A DNA stretch of 64,000 bases from Clostridium formicaceticum (GCF_001854185.1 NZ_CP017603.1:2542001-2606000), one strand, 5' to 3'; shown: positions 1 through 10,664, numbered from the stretch's first letter. Numbers and translations are program-made. Notes: a model not told the origin generated them from the sequence alone.

Positions 1-1001
1 ATGTATTTAAATTAATAAAAAATCTCCAATATAGAAAAATCCAATATATTGAACCTCAACATAGGATGTATTTAAATGATGGCACACGCCACTGACGAAA
101 TTAAGGATATGTAATTGAACCTCAACATAGGATGTATTTAAATTGATTTAGCCACCTGTATAAAGTGCTTAAAGGAATAATTGAACCTCAACATAGGATG
201 TATTTAAATTATAATCTTCTAGCATTTCTAAGATTTCATCAAAATATTGAACCTCAACATAGGATGTATTTAAATATATAGGATTGACTAGCTACAATTA
301 CAAGGAAGCAGGATTGAACCTCAACATAGGATGTATTTAAATAACTAAAAGAAAATTTTATTACTATTCCCACGATCAAAATTGAACCTCAACATAGGAT
401 GTATTTAAATTAATCAAGTTGCAGCATAACAGATCCACAGCTGCTGATTGAACCTCAACATAGGATGTATTTAAATAGAGGAATTGGGGAAAAAAGTTGG
501 TGTATCTAGGCATTGAACCTCAACATAGGATGTATTTAAATCCATATTTTTTTCTGTAAAAAAACATTTCTGAATCAATTGAACCTCAACATAGGATGTA
601 TTTAAATTGCAATTTTTTCATTTTAAAACTCCTCCTTTTCATAATTGAACCTCAACATAGGATGTATTTAAATTGCAATTTTTTCATTTTAAAACTCCTC
701 CTTTTCATAATTGAACCTCAACATAGGATGTATTTAAATATACTTTTGGTACAATTTTATACCAAATTACATTACATTGAACCTCAACATAGGATGTATT
801 TAAATCAATTTTAATGATTATGTTAATGTTAACTTTAACTTATTGAACCTCAACATAGGATGTATTTAAATCAGTTTCTTCACGAAGAAGGCTTTAAGCA
901 TCATGCAATTAAACCTCAACATAAGATGTATTTAAATATCCTTGTTTTTCTAGAACTTCTAATGAAATTTGATTGAACCTCAACATAAGATGTATTATTT
1001 A
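1..1001 (+). CRISPR. CRISPR array, leader-distal end (about 16 repeats, 15 spacers)
   Basis: A 30-bp direct repeat (starts ATTGAACCTC, ends ATTTAAAT) recurs at 48, 114, 180, 246, 313, 381, 447, 512, 578, 644, 710, 776, 842, 908 and 972, with a truncated copy at 1-12. Spacers are 34-38 bp. The copies at 908 and 972 carry substitutions (ATAAGATG for ATAGGATG; AAACC for GAACC at 908), and the last loses its 3' end after GATGTATT. Repeat decay marks the leader-distal end, so the leader and newest spacers lie left of the window and transcription runs left to right. The ATTTAAAT 3' end resembles the handle of clostridial type I-B repeats (from memory). Spacers 608-643 and 674-709 are identical. No cas gene is present in the window. 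Confidence 0.97.
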
Positions 1002-1090
1002 TGATAATAGAAATTTTACATTCTTTTTAGTATTAGTTGAAAGGCATAATTTTCCTCACTATGTAAAACACGAATAGTGGATTTTAGGGT

Positions 1091-1119
1091 TTTAAATTAA
1101 TTTTATAATCTGATACAAT
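1091..1119 (+). promoter_or_regulatory. Putative sigma-A promoter of mutS2
   Basis: TTTAAA at 1091-1096 and an extended -10, TGATACAAT (hexamer 1114-1119), are separated by 17 bp, about 70 bp upstream of mutS2. The whole stretch is AT-rich, so the match could be fortuitous. Confidence 0.4.
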
Positions 1120-1185
1120 AGAAAAGTATATAATATAATTATCGGAAATAAGCAAATAAAAAGATGCTTCAAGAGGTGAAGACAA

Positions 1186-3561
1186 ATGAACGAAAAAAGC
1201 TTAAGAGTATTAGAATATACAAAAATCATTGAAAAATTGGTTGAGGGGTGTACATCCTCATTGGGTAAGGATTTAGTAAAAAACTTAAAACCCTTCAATC
1301 AACTTGAAAAAATACAACAACTACAGAAGGAGACCAGCGAGGCTCAAAGTATATTGATAAAAAGAGGAAATGTTCCACTTGGGGGTATCCATGATATTCT
1401 TCATCTTGTTCGTAGAACAGAGATTGGTTCTTATCTGGACCCAGGGCAGCTTTTATATCTAAGAGATACATTAGCTGTTGCTCGAAAACTAAAGCAATTT
1501 TTAAAAGAAGATGATAGACAAGAGGTAGAATACCCTATCATTCAAGGCTTAATACAAAGCCTGAATACTGTCAGAGAAATAGAAGAAAAAATTGAAGTAT
1601 GTGTGCTAAGTGAAACTGAGATATCTGATCATGCTTCTTCAGAATTAAGAAATATTCGAAGAATGATCGCTTCCAAAAACGATGCTATTAGAAATAAATT
1701 AAATAGTATTATTAATTCTGCTTCCTATCAAAAGTATCTGCAGGATGCTATTGTCACCATTAGACAAGATAGATTTGTGGTGCCTGTAAAACAGGAATAT
1801 AGAAGTCACTTTCCTGGGCTAGTGCACGATCAATCCTCCAGTGGTGCCACAGTGTTTATTGAACCTATGGCTGTGGTAGAGTTAAACAATCAGCTTAAGG
1901 AATTAAAAATCAAAGAAAAGAAAGAAATCGAAAGAATTTTGATGGAAATTTCTGCGATGATTGCTGAAAGAGGAGAAGAAATAAAGGGCAACCAAAGCGT
2001 ATTACAGGAACTGGATTTTATTTTTGCAAAAGGGAAGTTATCTTTATCCATGAAGGCCATCGAACCTGTTTTAAATCAAGAGGGTAAAGTAATCATCAAA
2101 AATGGCAGACATCCATTACTAAATCCTAGTGAAGTCGTTCCAACAAATATCTGGCTGGGAGAAGAATTTCATCTATTGGTGATCACTGGTCCAAACACAG
2201 GCGGCAAGACAGTGACATTGAAAACAGTAGGACTTCTAAGCATGATGGCTCAGAGTGGATTGCATGTGCCAGCGGACTATGGAACAAAATTAGCAGTTTA
2301 TGATCATATCTATGCGGATATAGGCGATGAACAAAGCATCGAGCAGAGCTTAAGTACTTTTTCCTCCCACATGACCAATATTGTAAAGATCTTGGAAGAA
2401 GTTACACCCAATTCTTTAGTGCTATTGGACGAGCTGGGAGCAGGCACCGATCCAACAGAAGGTGCTGCCTTAGCAATGGCAGTTTTAAATTATTTAAAAA
2501 GCCTAAGGACTTCTGTGATAGCCACCACCCACTATAGCGAACTTAAACAATATGCATTGTTGAAGGATCAGGTGGAAAATGCATCAGTAGAATTTGATGT
2601 AGAGACACTAAGACCTACCTATAAGCTATTAATAGGTGTTCCTGGAAAGTCAAATGCCTTTGAGATTTCTAAGAAACTTGGCTTATCCTCTCAGCTAATC
2701 GAAGAGGCAAAGACCCTGTTAACCAAGGAAAATATTGAGTTTGAGGATTTGCTGCAAAATATTGAGAAAAATAGGGTAGAAGCAGAAAAGGAAAGAAACA
2801 TTGCTGCAAGCCTAAGGCTACAGGCAGAAGCCACATTAGATAATTATTTAGAAAAGAAAGATAAACTAGAACAACAACGGGAAAAAATTCTTAAAGAGGC
2901 AAAAAAAGAAGCCTATAAAATTGTTAAAGAAGCAAAGCAGGAAGCAGAAGAAGTTGTAGAAAATCTAAGAAAGCTAAAAGCGGAGCTAGAAGAAAAAGAA
3001 ATCAATAGAAAAATCCAAGAAGCAAAAGCTCATATGGACAACCAGTTAGGTAATTTATCTGAAGGCTTTGAAGAAAAACTCTTTACAAAAACCAGCAGAA
3101 AACCTCCTGAAAATCTGAAGGCAGGAGATCCAGTAAAGGTGCTATCTTTAAATCAGGTGGGTCATGTGATTGAACCAGCCAACGAAAATGGAGAGGTTTT
3201 TATCCAAATAGGTATTATGAAAATGAATATCCACGTTTCTAACCTAGAGAGTGTAAATGATAAAAAACAATCAAAAACCAGTGGATTAGGTAAAATCGTA
3301 AAGAGTAAGGCTACTAATGCTAAAAGTGAGTTAGATATTCGGGGAAAAAACTTAGAAGAATCCTTTGTGGAAGTAGATAAATATTTAGATGATGTGTATC
3401 TAGCAGGATTGACAGAAGTAACAATTATTCATGGGATAGGTACAGGAGTATTAAAGGCTGGTATTAAGCAAATGCTGAAAAAGCATAAGCATGTAAAAAG
3501 TCAGCGAGACGGGAAATATGGAGAAGGTGGTGCAGGTGTCACCATTGTAGAATTAAAGTAG
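1186..3561 (+). CDS. mutS2: Endonuclease MutS2
   Basis: MutS2 is a DNA-binding ATPase with a C-terminal Smr nuclease domain. In Firmicutes it is linked to suppression of recombination and to ribosome collision rescue (family knowledge). The 791 residues match the family length. A MutS core precedes the Walker A motif GPNTGGKT at about 335-342. The Walker B region reads LVLLDELGAGTD near 415, and the ABC helix region TTHYSELK follows. A long charged coiled coil spans roughly 520-640. The C-terminal Smr domain (about 716-791) contains ELDIRG and HGIGTGVLK. The ATG at 1186 follows GAGGTGA at a good distance. The DUF523 gene follows after 20 bp, probably co-transcribed. Confidence 0.95.
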   Translation: MNEKSLRVLEYTKIIEKLVEGCTSSLGKDLVKNLKPFNQLEKIQQLQKETSEAQSILIKRGNVPLGGIHDILHLVRRTEIGSYLDPGQLLYLRDTLAVARKLKQFLKEDDRQEVEYPIIQGLIQSLNTVREIEEKIEVCVLSETEISDHASSELRNIRRMIASKNDAIRNKLNSIINSASYQKYLQDAIVTIRQDRFVVPVKQEYRSHFPGLVHDQSSSGATVFIEPMAVVELNNQLKELKIKEKKEIERILMEISAMIAERGEEIKGNQSVLQELDFIFAKGKLSLSMKAIEPVLNQEGKVIIKNGRHPLLNPSEVVPTNIWLGEEFHLLVITGPNTGGKTVTLKTVGLLSMMAQSGLHVPADYGTKLAVYDHIYADIGDEQSIEQSLSTFSSHMTNIVKILEEVTPNSLVLLDELGAGTDPTEGAALAMAVLNYLKSLRTSVIATTHYSELKQYALLKDQVENASVEFDVETLRPTYKLLIGVPGKSNAFEISKKLGLSSQLIEEAKTLLTKENIEFEDLLQNIEKNRVEAEKERNIAASLRLQAEATLDNYLEKKDKLEQQREKILKEAKKEAYKIVKEAKQEAEEVVENLRKLKAELEEKEINRKIQEAKAHMDNQLGNLSEGFEEKLFTKTSRKPPENLKAGDPVKVLSLNQVGHVIEPANENGEVFIQIGIMKMNIHVSNLESVNDKKQSKTSGLGKIVKSKATNAKSELDIRGKNLEESFVEVDKYLDDVYLAGLTEVTIIHGIGTGVLKAGIKQMLKKHKHVKSQRDGKYGEGGAGVTIVELK

Positions 3562-3581
3562 AAAAGTAGGTAGGTGAGAAT

Positions 3582-4052
3582 ATGATTTTGGTAAGTGCTT
3601 GTCTTTTAGGTGTAAATTGTAGATATGATGGTACAAACAATAAAAACTTAGAACTTATTAAACTTCTAAGTGAAAAAAACATTTTTCCAGTTTGCCCTGA
3701 AGAGCTGGGAGAGCTAACCACTCCAAGACCACCGGCAGAAATTCAAGGGCGGGAGGTACTGGAAAAGAAGGGTAGAGTAATGAATACTGATGGGCAAGAT
3801 GTTACAGAGGCTTTTATAAAAGGTGCTGAAGAGACACTAAAATTAGCTGAAGAAAATGGAGTAACTACTGCTATCTTAAAGGCAAGAAGTCCCTCTTGTG
3901 GCAGTGGTAAGATTTATGATGGTTCCTTTACTGGAACATTAACAGAAGGTGATGGGGTGACAGCTGCTCTTTTGAAAAGAAAAAATATCAAGGTGTATAC
4001 GGAAGAAAATTTTTTAGAGAGTATTACAGAGATAGAAAACCTAGATAACTAA
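3582..4052 (+). CDS. DUF523 domain protein
   Basis: A 156-residue cytoplasmic protein of the DUF523 family, whose biochemical role is unknown to me. Family hallmarks visible are the N-terminal VSACLLGVNCRYDG, the CPEELGEL...PRPPAEI segment, and the SPSCGSGKIYDG motif near residue 105. The conserved cysteines suggest metal or thiol chemistry, but that is inference. A GTAGGTGAG ribosome binding site precedes the ATG. It sits 20 bp behind mutS2 and ends at a strong bidirectional terminator. Confidence 0.85.
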   Translation: MILVSACLLGVNCRYDGTNNKNLELIKLLSEKNIFPVCPEELGELTTPRPPAEIQGREVLEKKGRVMNTDGQDVTEAFIKGAEETLKLAEENGVTTAILKARSPSCGSGKIYDGSFTGTLTEGDGVTAALLKRKNIKVYTEENFLESITEIENLDN

Positions 4053-4059
4053 TCTATTA

Positions 4060-4105
4060 AAAATGGCGGATATAGTTTAAGCGCTTATATCCGCCATTTT
4101 TATTT
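4060..4105. terminator. Bidirectional intrinsic terminator
   Basis: A 15-bp stem (4060-4074 with 4086-4100) has an 11-nt loop and is flanked by A-rich and T-rich runs on both sides. It separates the DUF523 gene from the convergent receiver-kinase gene and can serve both. Confidence 0.85.
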
Positions 4106-4122
4106 TGATTTTTATTGTAAGA

Positions 4123-5205
4123 TTACGGATTGTTTTTAGGTATGCTAAAAAATAGAGTAGCTCCTTCATTGATTTTTCCAGTAATCCAAGCTTTTCCACC
4201 ATGCCTTTTGACAATTCTTTGAATGATAGAAAGGCCAACGCCAGATCCTTCAAATTCTTCTTGAGAATGGAGCCTCTGGAATACATCAAAGAGTTGGTTT
4301 ACATAGGTCATATCAAAGCCTTTCCCATTATCTTTTGTAGCAATAATATACGCACTAGTTTCCTCAGAGCAACTAACTTCAACTTTTCCAACTTCTTGAT
4401 AGCAAGTAAACTTCAGTGCGTTGGATAAAATGTTTAAGATCAATAACCGAAGCAGGATGGGATCACCATCAATAATAGGTAAAGGCTTCACATGAAACAC
4501 TACATTTCTATTTGGTTGCAATCTTATTAATTCCTGATAGATTTTATGAAATACTTGGGTCAGATCTACTTTTTCTTTATTCATTTCTATTTTGGACATC
4601 CTAGAAAATTCTAACAAGCGATCTATCATGTTAACCACTTCTGTAGATTTTTTACTGATATGATCAATCAGTTCATTTTTTTCATTATCTAAGTTATCAC
4701 CATAGTCACTGATAAAATGTTCAATCAACTTACCAATTGTCTGTAAAGGTGCCTTTAAATCATGAGAAACAGAATGACAAAACTGATCTAATTCTTGATA
4801 AGCTTCTTGCAAAGCTTGAGTCTGAAATTTTAGTTTTAAATGTGTATGAATTCGTGCCAATAATTCAGAGACGTTAAAGGGTTTCACCACATAATCTTGT
4901 GCTTTTAGTTCAAATCCCTTTTTTATACTTTCTTCATCATTACTAGCAGTGATAAAAATGATTGGGATATGACCAAGTGCAGGATTGTTTTTAATGTTTT
5001 TACATAGTTCAAAACCATCCATTTCAGGCATATAAACATCTAACAGGATCAGATCGGGATGATGTTGTTTTAATAGCTCTAAGGCAGTATGACCATTGGT
5101 GGCAATTCTGACTTTAAAATTTTCATCATGAAGAATAGAAGCTAAAAGTTCAATATGTTCTGGTGTGTCATCTACAACCATAATTTCTGCCTTTGTCAGA
5201 TGCAT
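4123..5205 (-). CDS. Response receiver-histidine kinase (REC-HisKA-HATPase)
   Basis: A soluble two-component protein in which the receiver comes first. REC (about 1-120) contains VVDDTP, the phosphoacceptor region LILLDVYMPEMDGF and the KPF lysine. HisKA carries SHDLKAPL (phosphohistidine), followed by a HATPase domain with N-box NILSNALKF, KDNGKGF and GSGVGLSI. No membrane segment is seen. Such proteins usually relay signal from another kinase. The longest frame starts at 5223, but an AGAGGG site at 5215-5220 is only correctly spaced for the ATG at 5205, so I use that (360 aa). It diverges from the hybrid kinase gene starting at 5421, suggesting one signalling system. Confidence 0.88.
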   Translation of the reverse strand: MHLTKAEIMVVDDTPEHIELLASILHDENFKVRIATNGHTALELLKQHHPDLILLDVYMPEMDGFELCKNIKNNPALGHIPIIFITASNDEESIKKGFELKAQDYVVKPFNVSELLARIHTHLKLKFQTQALQEAYQELDQFCHSVSHDLKAPLQTIGKLIEHFISDYGDNLDNEKNELIDHISKKSTEVVNMIDRLLEFSRMSKIEMNKEKVDLTQVFHKIYQELIRLQPNRNVVFHVKPLPIIDGDPILLRLLILNILSNALKFTCYQEVGKVEVSCSEETSAYIIATKDNGKGFDMTYVNQLFDVFQRLHSQEEFEGSGVGLSIIQRIVKRHGGKAWITGKINEGATLFFSIPKNNP

Positions 5206-5310
5206 TTTTATCATCCCTCTCATTTGTTGTTTGATATTGATGGAATTTTGTGATAAATTTATTATATTTCAAATCTTATAGCAAGACAAGAATCATTGTT
5301 TAAAAAATAT

Positions 5311-5339
5311 TTTACATTAATCTTTGGATATGATATGAT
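5311..5339 (+). promoter_or_regulatory. Promoter of the hybrid kinase-AraC regulator operon
   Basis: TTTACA (5311-5316), a 17-bp spacer and TATGAT (5334-5339) with an upstream TG one base before the -10 form a good extended -10 promoter. It lies 82 bp before the hybrid kinase start. Confidence 0.6.
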
Positions 5340-5420
5340 TTTCATTATTTAAATTATTTGAATAGAGTGAAAAGTGAAAAAATAATAGTCAGACACGGAT
5401 GTGACATGGGGGGGGATCAT

Positions 5421-8114
5421 ATGATTTTAAAATCAGGAATTAAACAATCAACGATAACAAAGATTTCATTAACATTGTTTTTTTTCATTGTAGCATTAAT
5501 CTTAGGTAGTATTTATTATATGGATAGTAATATTAAAGCAGAGCAGATGGCAGAAATGAGAAAAAGTCAATTTAAACAGTTAGGACTTGATCTTGCCAAT
5601 GCATCAGATTATTTGACAGATGAAGCAAGGAAATTTGCAGTGGTGAAGGATATCATTCATCTTAATCAATATTGGGAAGAGATTAATGTGAAAAAGACCA
5701 GAGATCATGTGATTTCCCAACTCCAGGAATTGAATTCACCGCAAGAAGAGGCGGAGCTTTTAGCTAAAGCAAAAAGAAATTCTGATGCATTGGTGGAAAC
5801 AGAAAGAAGATCTATGCGATTAGTCTTAGAAGCTTTAGGCGTTTCTGAAAAAGATATGGTTTTTGAAGTGGCTACTTTTCAATTAAGTGAAGAAGATAAA
5901 AATCTTACCTCAGAAGAAAAATTTGAAAAGGCCAGAGATATTATGTTTGATGAAAAATATGCTGAAGACAAGAAATTAATCATGGAACCTATTGATAATT
6001 TTCAAGTATTAATGAATACAAGATTAGATGCTGAATTACAAATAGCTCGACAGTTTACAAAACGAGCTGTTATTTTGCAGATCATTTTGGCACTGACCAG
6101 TTTTTTTGCCTTAGGGATTTTACTAACTATATTTCATAAGCAATATAATTTACCTATCAAGCATTATACCCAGGATTTAAAAAAGTTTAGCTTTGAAAAC
6201 AAAGATTTTGGGCTAATGCCTAAAGGAACGCAAGAACTGAGAATGTTTGTAGCAACCTTTAATCAATTATACCAATCCTTTCAAGAAGAACTATTAAAGC
6301 GCAAACAAGCGGAAGAAACCATGAAAGTGGCCAAAGAAGAAGCAGAAAAAGCCAATAGGGCAAAAAGTGAGTTTTTGGCTAGTATGAGCCATGAGATTAG
6401 AACACCACTCAATGCCATTATAGGCTATGAATATCTGTTAGAAAGTACAGATCTTAGCGTAAAACAACAAGAATATATTAGCAAGATCGGCATATCCGCT
6501 AAGAACTTATTGGCCCTTATTAACGATATTCTTGACTTTTCAAAAATCGAAGCTGGAAGATTAACCATGGAGATGATATCTTTTGATTTATATGACCTCA
6601 TCCAGGATGTTTGTCAATTGATGTCTATTGAAGTTCAACAAAAAGGATTAAAGCTTAACAAGGAAATAGAAAAGGAAGTACCTCGGTATATTAAGGGAGA
6701 TCCCACCCGGCTTAAGCAGGTACTGGTTAATCTGCTCTCTAATGGCATCAAATTTACAGAAGAAGGATATCTTCATATCGGAGTAAAAGTAAAAAAACAA
6801 AAAAGAGATAAAGTTTATTTATTATTTTCCATAGCTGATACGGGAATAGGTATATCAGAAGAACAAAAAAGATATCTTTTTGAAAGCTTTACCCAAGGAG
6901 ATGCTTCTACTTCTAGAAAATATGGGGGAACCGGCTTGGGATTGGCTATTAGTAGAAAAATGGTAGAGATGATGAAAGGTAAAATGGAAGTGGAAAGCAT
7001 CCTTGGGGAAGGTTCTATATTTTATTTTACAGCTCAATTTCAAGTAACAGATGAAATAATAGAAGAAAATAAAACACAAGAAAAACCAAGATGGATGGAT
7101 TCATTTATGAATAAAAAAATATTAGTAGTAGAAGATCATAAGATCAATCGGCAAATGATAAAGGAAGTATTAAGTCATCTAGGATTTGATACGGATACGG
7201 CTTCTGGAGGAGGACAAGCAGTTGAAATGGTTCGTAACAATAGGTATGATCTTGTCTTGATGGATGTTCGTATGCCAGAAATGGATGGATATGAAGCTAC
7301 AAAAAGAATTAGGGCATTTGTGGATGCAGATACGTTACCGATTATTGCATTAACTGCAGATGCAGTGGAGGAAGTAGCAACAGCAGTAAAGGAAGCAGGG
7401 ATGAACCATTATATGACAAAACCCTTAAATCCTGAAAAACTCAGGAATGTTTTAAGGAAATATGCAAAAGTAAATGAGATAAAACAAAAAGAAAAAGATT
7501 CTGTTTTCCCTCAACCTAAAGGTTTAATTTCCTATGAAGAGGTGATCCAAAATCTTGGAGGTAAAAAGAAAATTTATCAAAACATTCTTCAGCAGTTTAT
7601 AGAGGAGCATAAGAAGGATGGAGAAAAAGTAAAGAATTTATTAACGTCAGAAGGATATGAAAAAGCAAGATTTATGCTTCATACCCTAAAGGGTATAGCA
7701 GGAAATATTGGAGCTATGAAATTAAAAGAAACCGTTGAAGATATGGAAAAAGCAATAAAGGAATCAAATCTAAAACAAATAGAATCTACTTTTCTTTTAT
7801 TTCATCGTTGTTTAAAAGAAACCATGATGGATGCAGAAAAAATCATTCAATCAATATCCCAAGAAGAGGATACAAATAAGGAAAAAGCTGAATATTTGGA
7901 AGAAAAACAAAAGATCAAAAAACTCCTTTATTTACTGCAAGGAGGAGAGGCAAAAGCGAAAGAATTTTTTACATTATACGAAGAAGATTTTATTGTAATA
8001 TGGGGCCTTGTTACTTATCAAGAACTAAAGAAGTTCATTGTTCGATATGAATTCGAAAAAGCAGCAGCTTATTTAATAAAAAAGATTGGATTGGAGGGGG
8101 AAAAAAATGTATGA
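5421..8114 (+). CDS. Membrane hybrid histidine kinase (TM-sensor-HisKA-HATPase-REC-HPt)
   Basis: An 897-residue sensor. One N-terminal membrane helix ([17 protein letters not shown]) and a second near residue 215 ([17 protein letters not shown]) bracket an extracytoplasmic sensor of about 170 residues. A linker coiled coil leads to HisKA ([15 protein letters not shown]), a HATPase with DTGIGIS and [10 protein letters not shown], a receiver ([32 protein letters not shown]), and an HPt-like segment with [12 protein letters not shown]. The tail beyond HPt is not recognised. The longest frame starts at 5358, but the run of G at 5408-5415 places the ribosome binding site before ATG 5421. Overlap with the AraC-type regulator, and urtA just downstream, suggest sensing of urea or nitrogen status (inference). 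Confidence 0.9.
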   Translation: MILKSGIKQSTITKISLTLFFFIVALILGSIYYMDSNIKAEQMAEMRKSQFKQLGLDLANASDYLTDEARKFAVVKDIIHLNQYWEEINVKKTRDHVISQLQELNSPQEEAELLAKAKRNSDALVETERRSMRLVLEALGVSEKDMVFEVATFQLSEEDKNLTSEEKFEKARDIMFDEKYAEDKKLIMEPIDNFQVLMNTRLDAELQIARQFTKRAVILQIILALTSFFALGILLTIFHKQYNLPIKHYTQDLKKFSFENKDFGLMPKGTQELRMFVATFNQLYQSFQEELLKRKQAEETMKVAKEEAEKANRAKSEFLASMSHEIRTPLNAIIGYEYLLESTDLSVKQQEYISKIGISAKNLLALINDILDFSKIEAGRLTMEMISFDLYDLIQDVCQLMSIEVQQKGLKLNKEIEKEVPRYIKGDPTRLKQVLVNLLSNGIKFTEEGYLHIGVKVKKQKRDKVYLLFSIADTGIGISEEQKRYLFESFTQGDASTSRKYGGTGLGLAISRKMVEMMKGKMEVESILGEGSIFYFTAQFQVTDEIIEENKTQEKPRWMDSFMNKKILVVEDHKINRQMIKEVLSHLGFDTDTASGGGQAVEMVRNNRYDLVLMDVRMPEMDGYEATKRIRAFVDADTLPIIALTADAVEEVATAVKEAGMNHYMTKPLNPEKLRNVLRKYAKVNEIKQKEKDSVFPQPKGLISYEEVIQNLGGKKKIYQNILQQFIEEHKKDGEKVKNLLTSEGYEKARFMLHTLKGIAGNIGAMKLKETVEDMEKAIKESNLKQIESTFLLFHRCLKETMMDAEKIIQSISQEEDTNKEKAEYLEEKQKIKKLLYLLQGGEAKAKEFFTLYEEDFIVIWGLVTYQELKKFIVRYEFEKAAAYLIKKIGLEGEKNV

Positions 8115-9156
8115 AGTTTTGATAGTAGATGATGATGCGGCAATTCGATATTTATTAAAGCGATATAAAAAATGGGAAATATATAATTTTCAAATAAAAG
8201 AAGAGGCCCGGCATGGAAAAGAAGCATTGGAGAAATTAAAGGAATTTTCTTTCGACTTGATTATAACAGACATTAAAATGCCAGGAATGGATGGCCTTAC
8301 TTTATTACATGAGTTAAAAAACAAACAATTTCAAGGAGCAGTGATTTTATTAAGCACCCATCAGGAGTTTCTATATGCTCAAGAAGGGATGCGCTTGGGG
8401 GCACTGGATTATGTGGTGAAGCCTGTGGATGATATGACACTGGATACTGCCTTAGAAAGGGCAAAGATATACCTGGATGAAAAAAGCAGGCAATGGGAAA
8501 AAGAGAAAAGTTTATATGATCCTCATCATGGAGTAAAAAAGATGGAAGAATTATTAATGACAGCTAATGAGGAACTTTTAAAAGAAGCAGAAAAGACAAT
8601 AGAAGAGATATGGAGATTTTTTGAAAAAGACTTGCTAAAAACAGGGAGAATACTAGAAGATATATTACTTAAGCTATGGGAAGAATTCGTTGCTTCTTAC
8701 CCATGGATTCAAAAAGTCGAAGGGATGGACCTGGAAGGAAGATTCATGGGTACAAAGTCTTTTCCTCAGATGAAAATAAAATTCTTATCTTATATTGAAA
8801 GTATGTTGCATCTAGTAGAAAAATACGAATTACATCAAAAAGAGAGTATTATTCATCGGACCTGTACCTATATTCTTGGTCATGTTGAAGAAGAACTCCA
8901 TCTGAACCAAATTGCAGAAGAAGTTCATGTTAGTAAAGATTATTTAGGCAAGATCTTTAAACAGAAAATAGGATATAAATTTAATGATTATGTTACAAAG
9001 ATTAAGATGGAGCATGGAAAGTATTTATTAAATACCAGTTCCTATAAAGTATATGAAGTCAGCGAAAAGTTAGGATATCAAAATCCAGATTATTTCTGCC
9101 GCTTATTTAAAGAGTATACAGGATACACGCCTACACAATATAGAAAAATTTTGTAA
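8107..9156 (+). CDS. YesN-type response regulator (REC-AraC HTH)
   Basis: A 349-residue DNA-binding response regulator. The N-terminal receiver shows [13 protein letters not shown], the phosphoacceptor in [15 protein letters not shown], and KPV near 110. A helical middle of about 120 residues follows, then a C-terminal AraC pair of helix-turn-helix motifs ([21 protein letters not shown] and the final [18 protein letters not shown] pattern). The start at 8107 is chosen because GGAGGGGG lies 6-13 bp upstream; it overlaps the kinase stop by 8 bp, indicating translational coupling. It is the presumed partner of the hybrid kinase, and the urt-ure operon immediately downstream is the obvious candidate target. 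Confidence 0.9.
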   Translation: MYEVLIVDDDAAIRYLLKRYKKWEIYNFQIKEEARHGKEALEKLKEFSFDLIITDIKMPGMDGLTLLHELKNKQFQGAVILLSTHQEFLYAQEGMRLGALDYVVKPVDDMTLDTALERAKIYLDEKSRQWEKEKSLYDPHHGVKKMEELLMTANEELLKEAEKTIEEIWRFFEKDLLKTGRILEDILLKLWEEFVASYPWIQKVEGMDLEGRFMGTKSFPQMKIKFLSYIESMLHLVEKYELHQKESIIHRTCTYILGHVEEELHLNQIAEEVHVSKDYLGKIFKQKIGYKFNDYVTKIKMEHGKYLLNTSSYKVYEVSEKLGYQNPDYFCRLFKEYTGYTPTQYRKIL

Positions 9157-9280
9157 AGAAATTTTCAGATTGTTCTGTTTTTTATAGGAAAATAACTGAT
9201 TTGTCATGTTTTATTCCTAGAAGTTCTATTATAAGATATATATAATAAATTGATTCAATCAATGAGTCAATGCTACTAGC

Positions 9281-9341
9281 AAAGGCGCTAAAAAATGTTG
9301 AAATCCAGATAGGATGAATACATTTTTTAGCGCCTTTTGTG
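9281..9341 (+). terminator. Long stem-loop terminator or attenuator before urtA
   Basis: A perfect 17-bp stem pairs 9281-9297 with 9321-9337 around a 23-nt loop and ends in a short T tract. It most simply terminates the kinase-regulator operon. If a urt promoter lies upstream (AT-rich TATAAT at 9241), it would act as an attenuator in the urtA leader. Confidence 0.65.
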
Positions 9342-9352
9342 TACTCCAAACC

Positions 9353-9366
9353 TTCATGGCCATGAA
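9353..9366. promoter_or_regulatory. 14-bp perfect palindrome upstream of urtA
   Basis: TTCATGGCCATGAA is a perfect palindrome about 47 bp before the urtA start. It could be an operator, but nothing else in the window identifies the binding protein. Confidence 0.3.
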
Positions 9367-9413
9367 ATGTAAAGGAGATTAAAATTTGATAAATTCACAA
9401 GGGGTGGAGAAAT

Positions 9414-10664
9414 ATGAATGTAAAAAAGAAAACTATGATAAGATTCATAGCAATGATGATGGTAGCATTTTTATTAATGGCATGTTCTAGCCAACAGAGT
9501 GTATCTGAAGTTGAAAATAATGATAGTGAAACTGGCGTATCTGATACAGATACCATTAAAGTAGGGATTTTACATTCCTTAAGTGGAACAATGGCAATTA
9601 GTGAACAATCTTTACGTGATGCTGAAATGATGGCGATTGAGGAAATCAATGCAGCAGGTGGTGTACTAGGAAAACAAATTCAACCAATTATAGAAGACGG
9701 AGCATCCGATTGGCCTACCTTTGCAGAAAAAGCACAAAAACTTTTACAACAAGATCAAGTAGCAACGGTTTTTGGATGTTGGACATCCGCCAGTAGAAAA
9801 GCAGTGCTTCCAGTATTTGAAGAAAACAATGGATTGTTATGGTATCCTGTTCAATATGAAGGCATGGAATCTTCTCCCAATATTTTTTATACTGGAGCAG
9901 CACCAAATCAACAAATTGTACCAGCGGTAGAATGGTTGTTGGAGAACAAAGGAAAAAAATTCTTTTTACTAGGATCAGATTATGTGTTCCCTAGAACCGC
10001 CAATGCCATTATCAAAGAACAGTTAAAAGCCATGGGTGGTGAATTGATCGAAGAGGAATATACGCCACTAGGACATACAGACTACAGTACTATTATTAAT
10101 AAGATTCAAGCATCAGGAGCTGATGTGGTATTTAATACACTGAATGGAGACAGCAATGTTGCTTTCTTTAAACAGTTAAGGGATGCAGGAATTACTTCAA
10201 AGGATCTTACTACATTGTCAGTGAGTGTAGCAGAGGAAGAAATTAGAGGAATCGGTGCAGAAAATATGACAGGTCACTTTGTATCATGGAATTATTATCA
10301 AACAACAGATACTCCAGAAAATGAAGCCTTTGTTGCTAACTACAAGGAAAAGTATGGAGCTTCTAGAGTGACAGGAGACCCAATAGAGGCAGCCTATATT
10401 CAAGTGTATTTGTGGGCGAAAGCAGTGGAAAAAGCAGGTTCCACAGATGTAGATCAAGTAAAGGAAGCAGCAAAAGGTTTGGAATTCCAAGCACCAGGTG
10501 GATTAGTAAGGATTGAAGAAGAAAATCAACATTTATGGAAAACAGTAAGGATTGGAGAAGTAAGGGAAGACGGTCTTATTGAAGAGATTTGGAGTACAGA
10601 AGGAGCAGTTCGACCAGATCCTTATCTTAGAACTTATGATTGGGCAGCAACATTAAATCAATAA
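9414..10664 (+). CDS. urtA: Urea ABC transporter substrate-binding lipoprotein UrtA
   Basis: Extracytoplasmic urea-binding component (HAAT family periplasmic-binding fold). A lipoprotein signal with basic N-terminus, hydrophobic core and lipobox LLMAC (Cys near residue 24) is followed by an acidic Ser-rich linker. The mature protein begins [16 protein letters not shown] and includes [17 protein letters not shown] and [16 protein letters not shown], segments typical of UrtA rather than branched-chain amino acid binders. GGGGTGGAG precedes the ATG. It is first in urtABCDE-ureABC; the stem-loop after it probably raises its level relative to the permeases. Confidence 0.93.
   Translation: MNVKKKTMIRFIAMMMVAFLLMACSSQQSVSEVENNDSETGVSDTDTIKVGILHSLSGTMAISEQSLRDAEMMAIEEINAAGGVLGKQIQPIIEDGASDWPTFAEKAQKLLQQDQVATVFGCWTSASRKAVLPVFEENNGLLWYPVQYEGMESSPNIFYTGAAPNQQIVPAVEWLLENKGKKFFLLGSDYVFPRTANAIIKEQLKAMGGELIEEEYTPLGHTDYSTIINKIQASGADVVFNTLNGDSNVAFFKQLRDAGITSKDLTTLSVSVAEEEIRGIGAENMTGHFVSWNYYQTTDTPENEAFVANYKEKYGASRVTGDPIEAAYIQVYLWAKAVEKAGSTDVDQVKEAAKGLEFQAPGGLVRIEEENQHLWKTVRIGEVREDGLIEEIWSTEGAVRPDPYLRTYDWAATLNQ

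Noticed and set aside
596-814. 72-residue reading frame
   Set aside because: It is the CRISPR repeat-spacer sequence read in frame (repeated peptide FIIEPQHRMYLN); not a gene.
9230-9250. TATAAT at 9241 as the urtA promoter
   Set aside because: No acceptable -35 box at 16-18 bp, and a strong hairpin lies between it and urtA; left as a possibility only.
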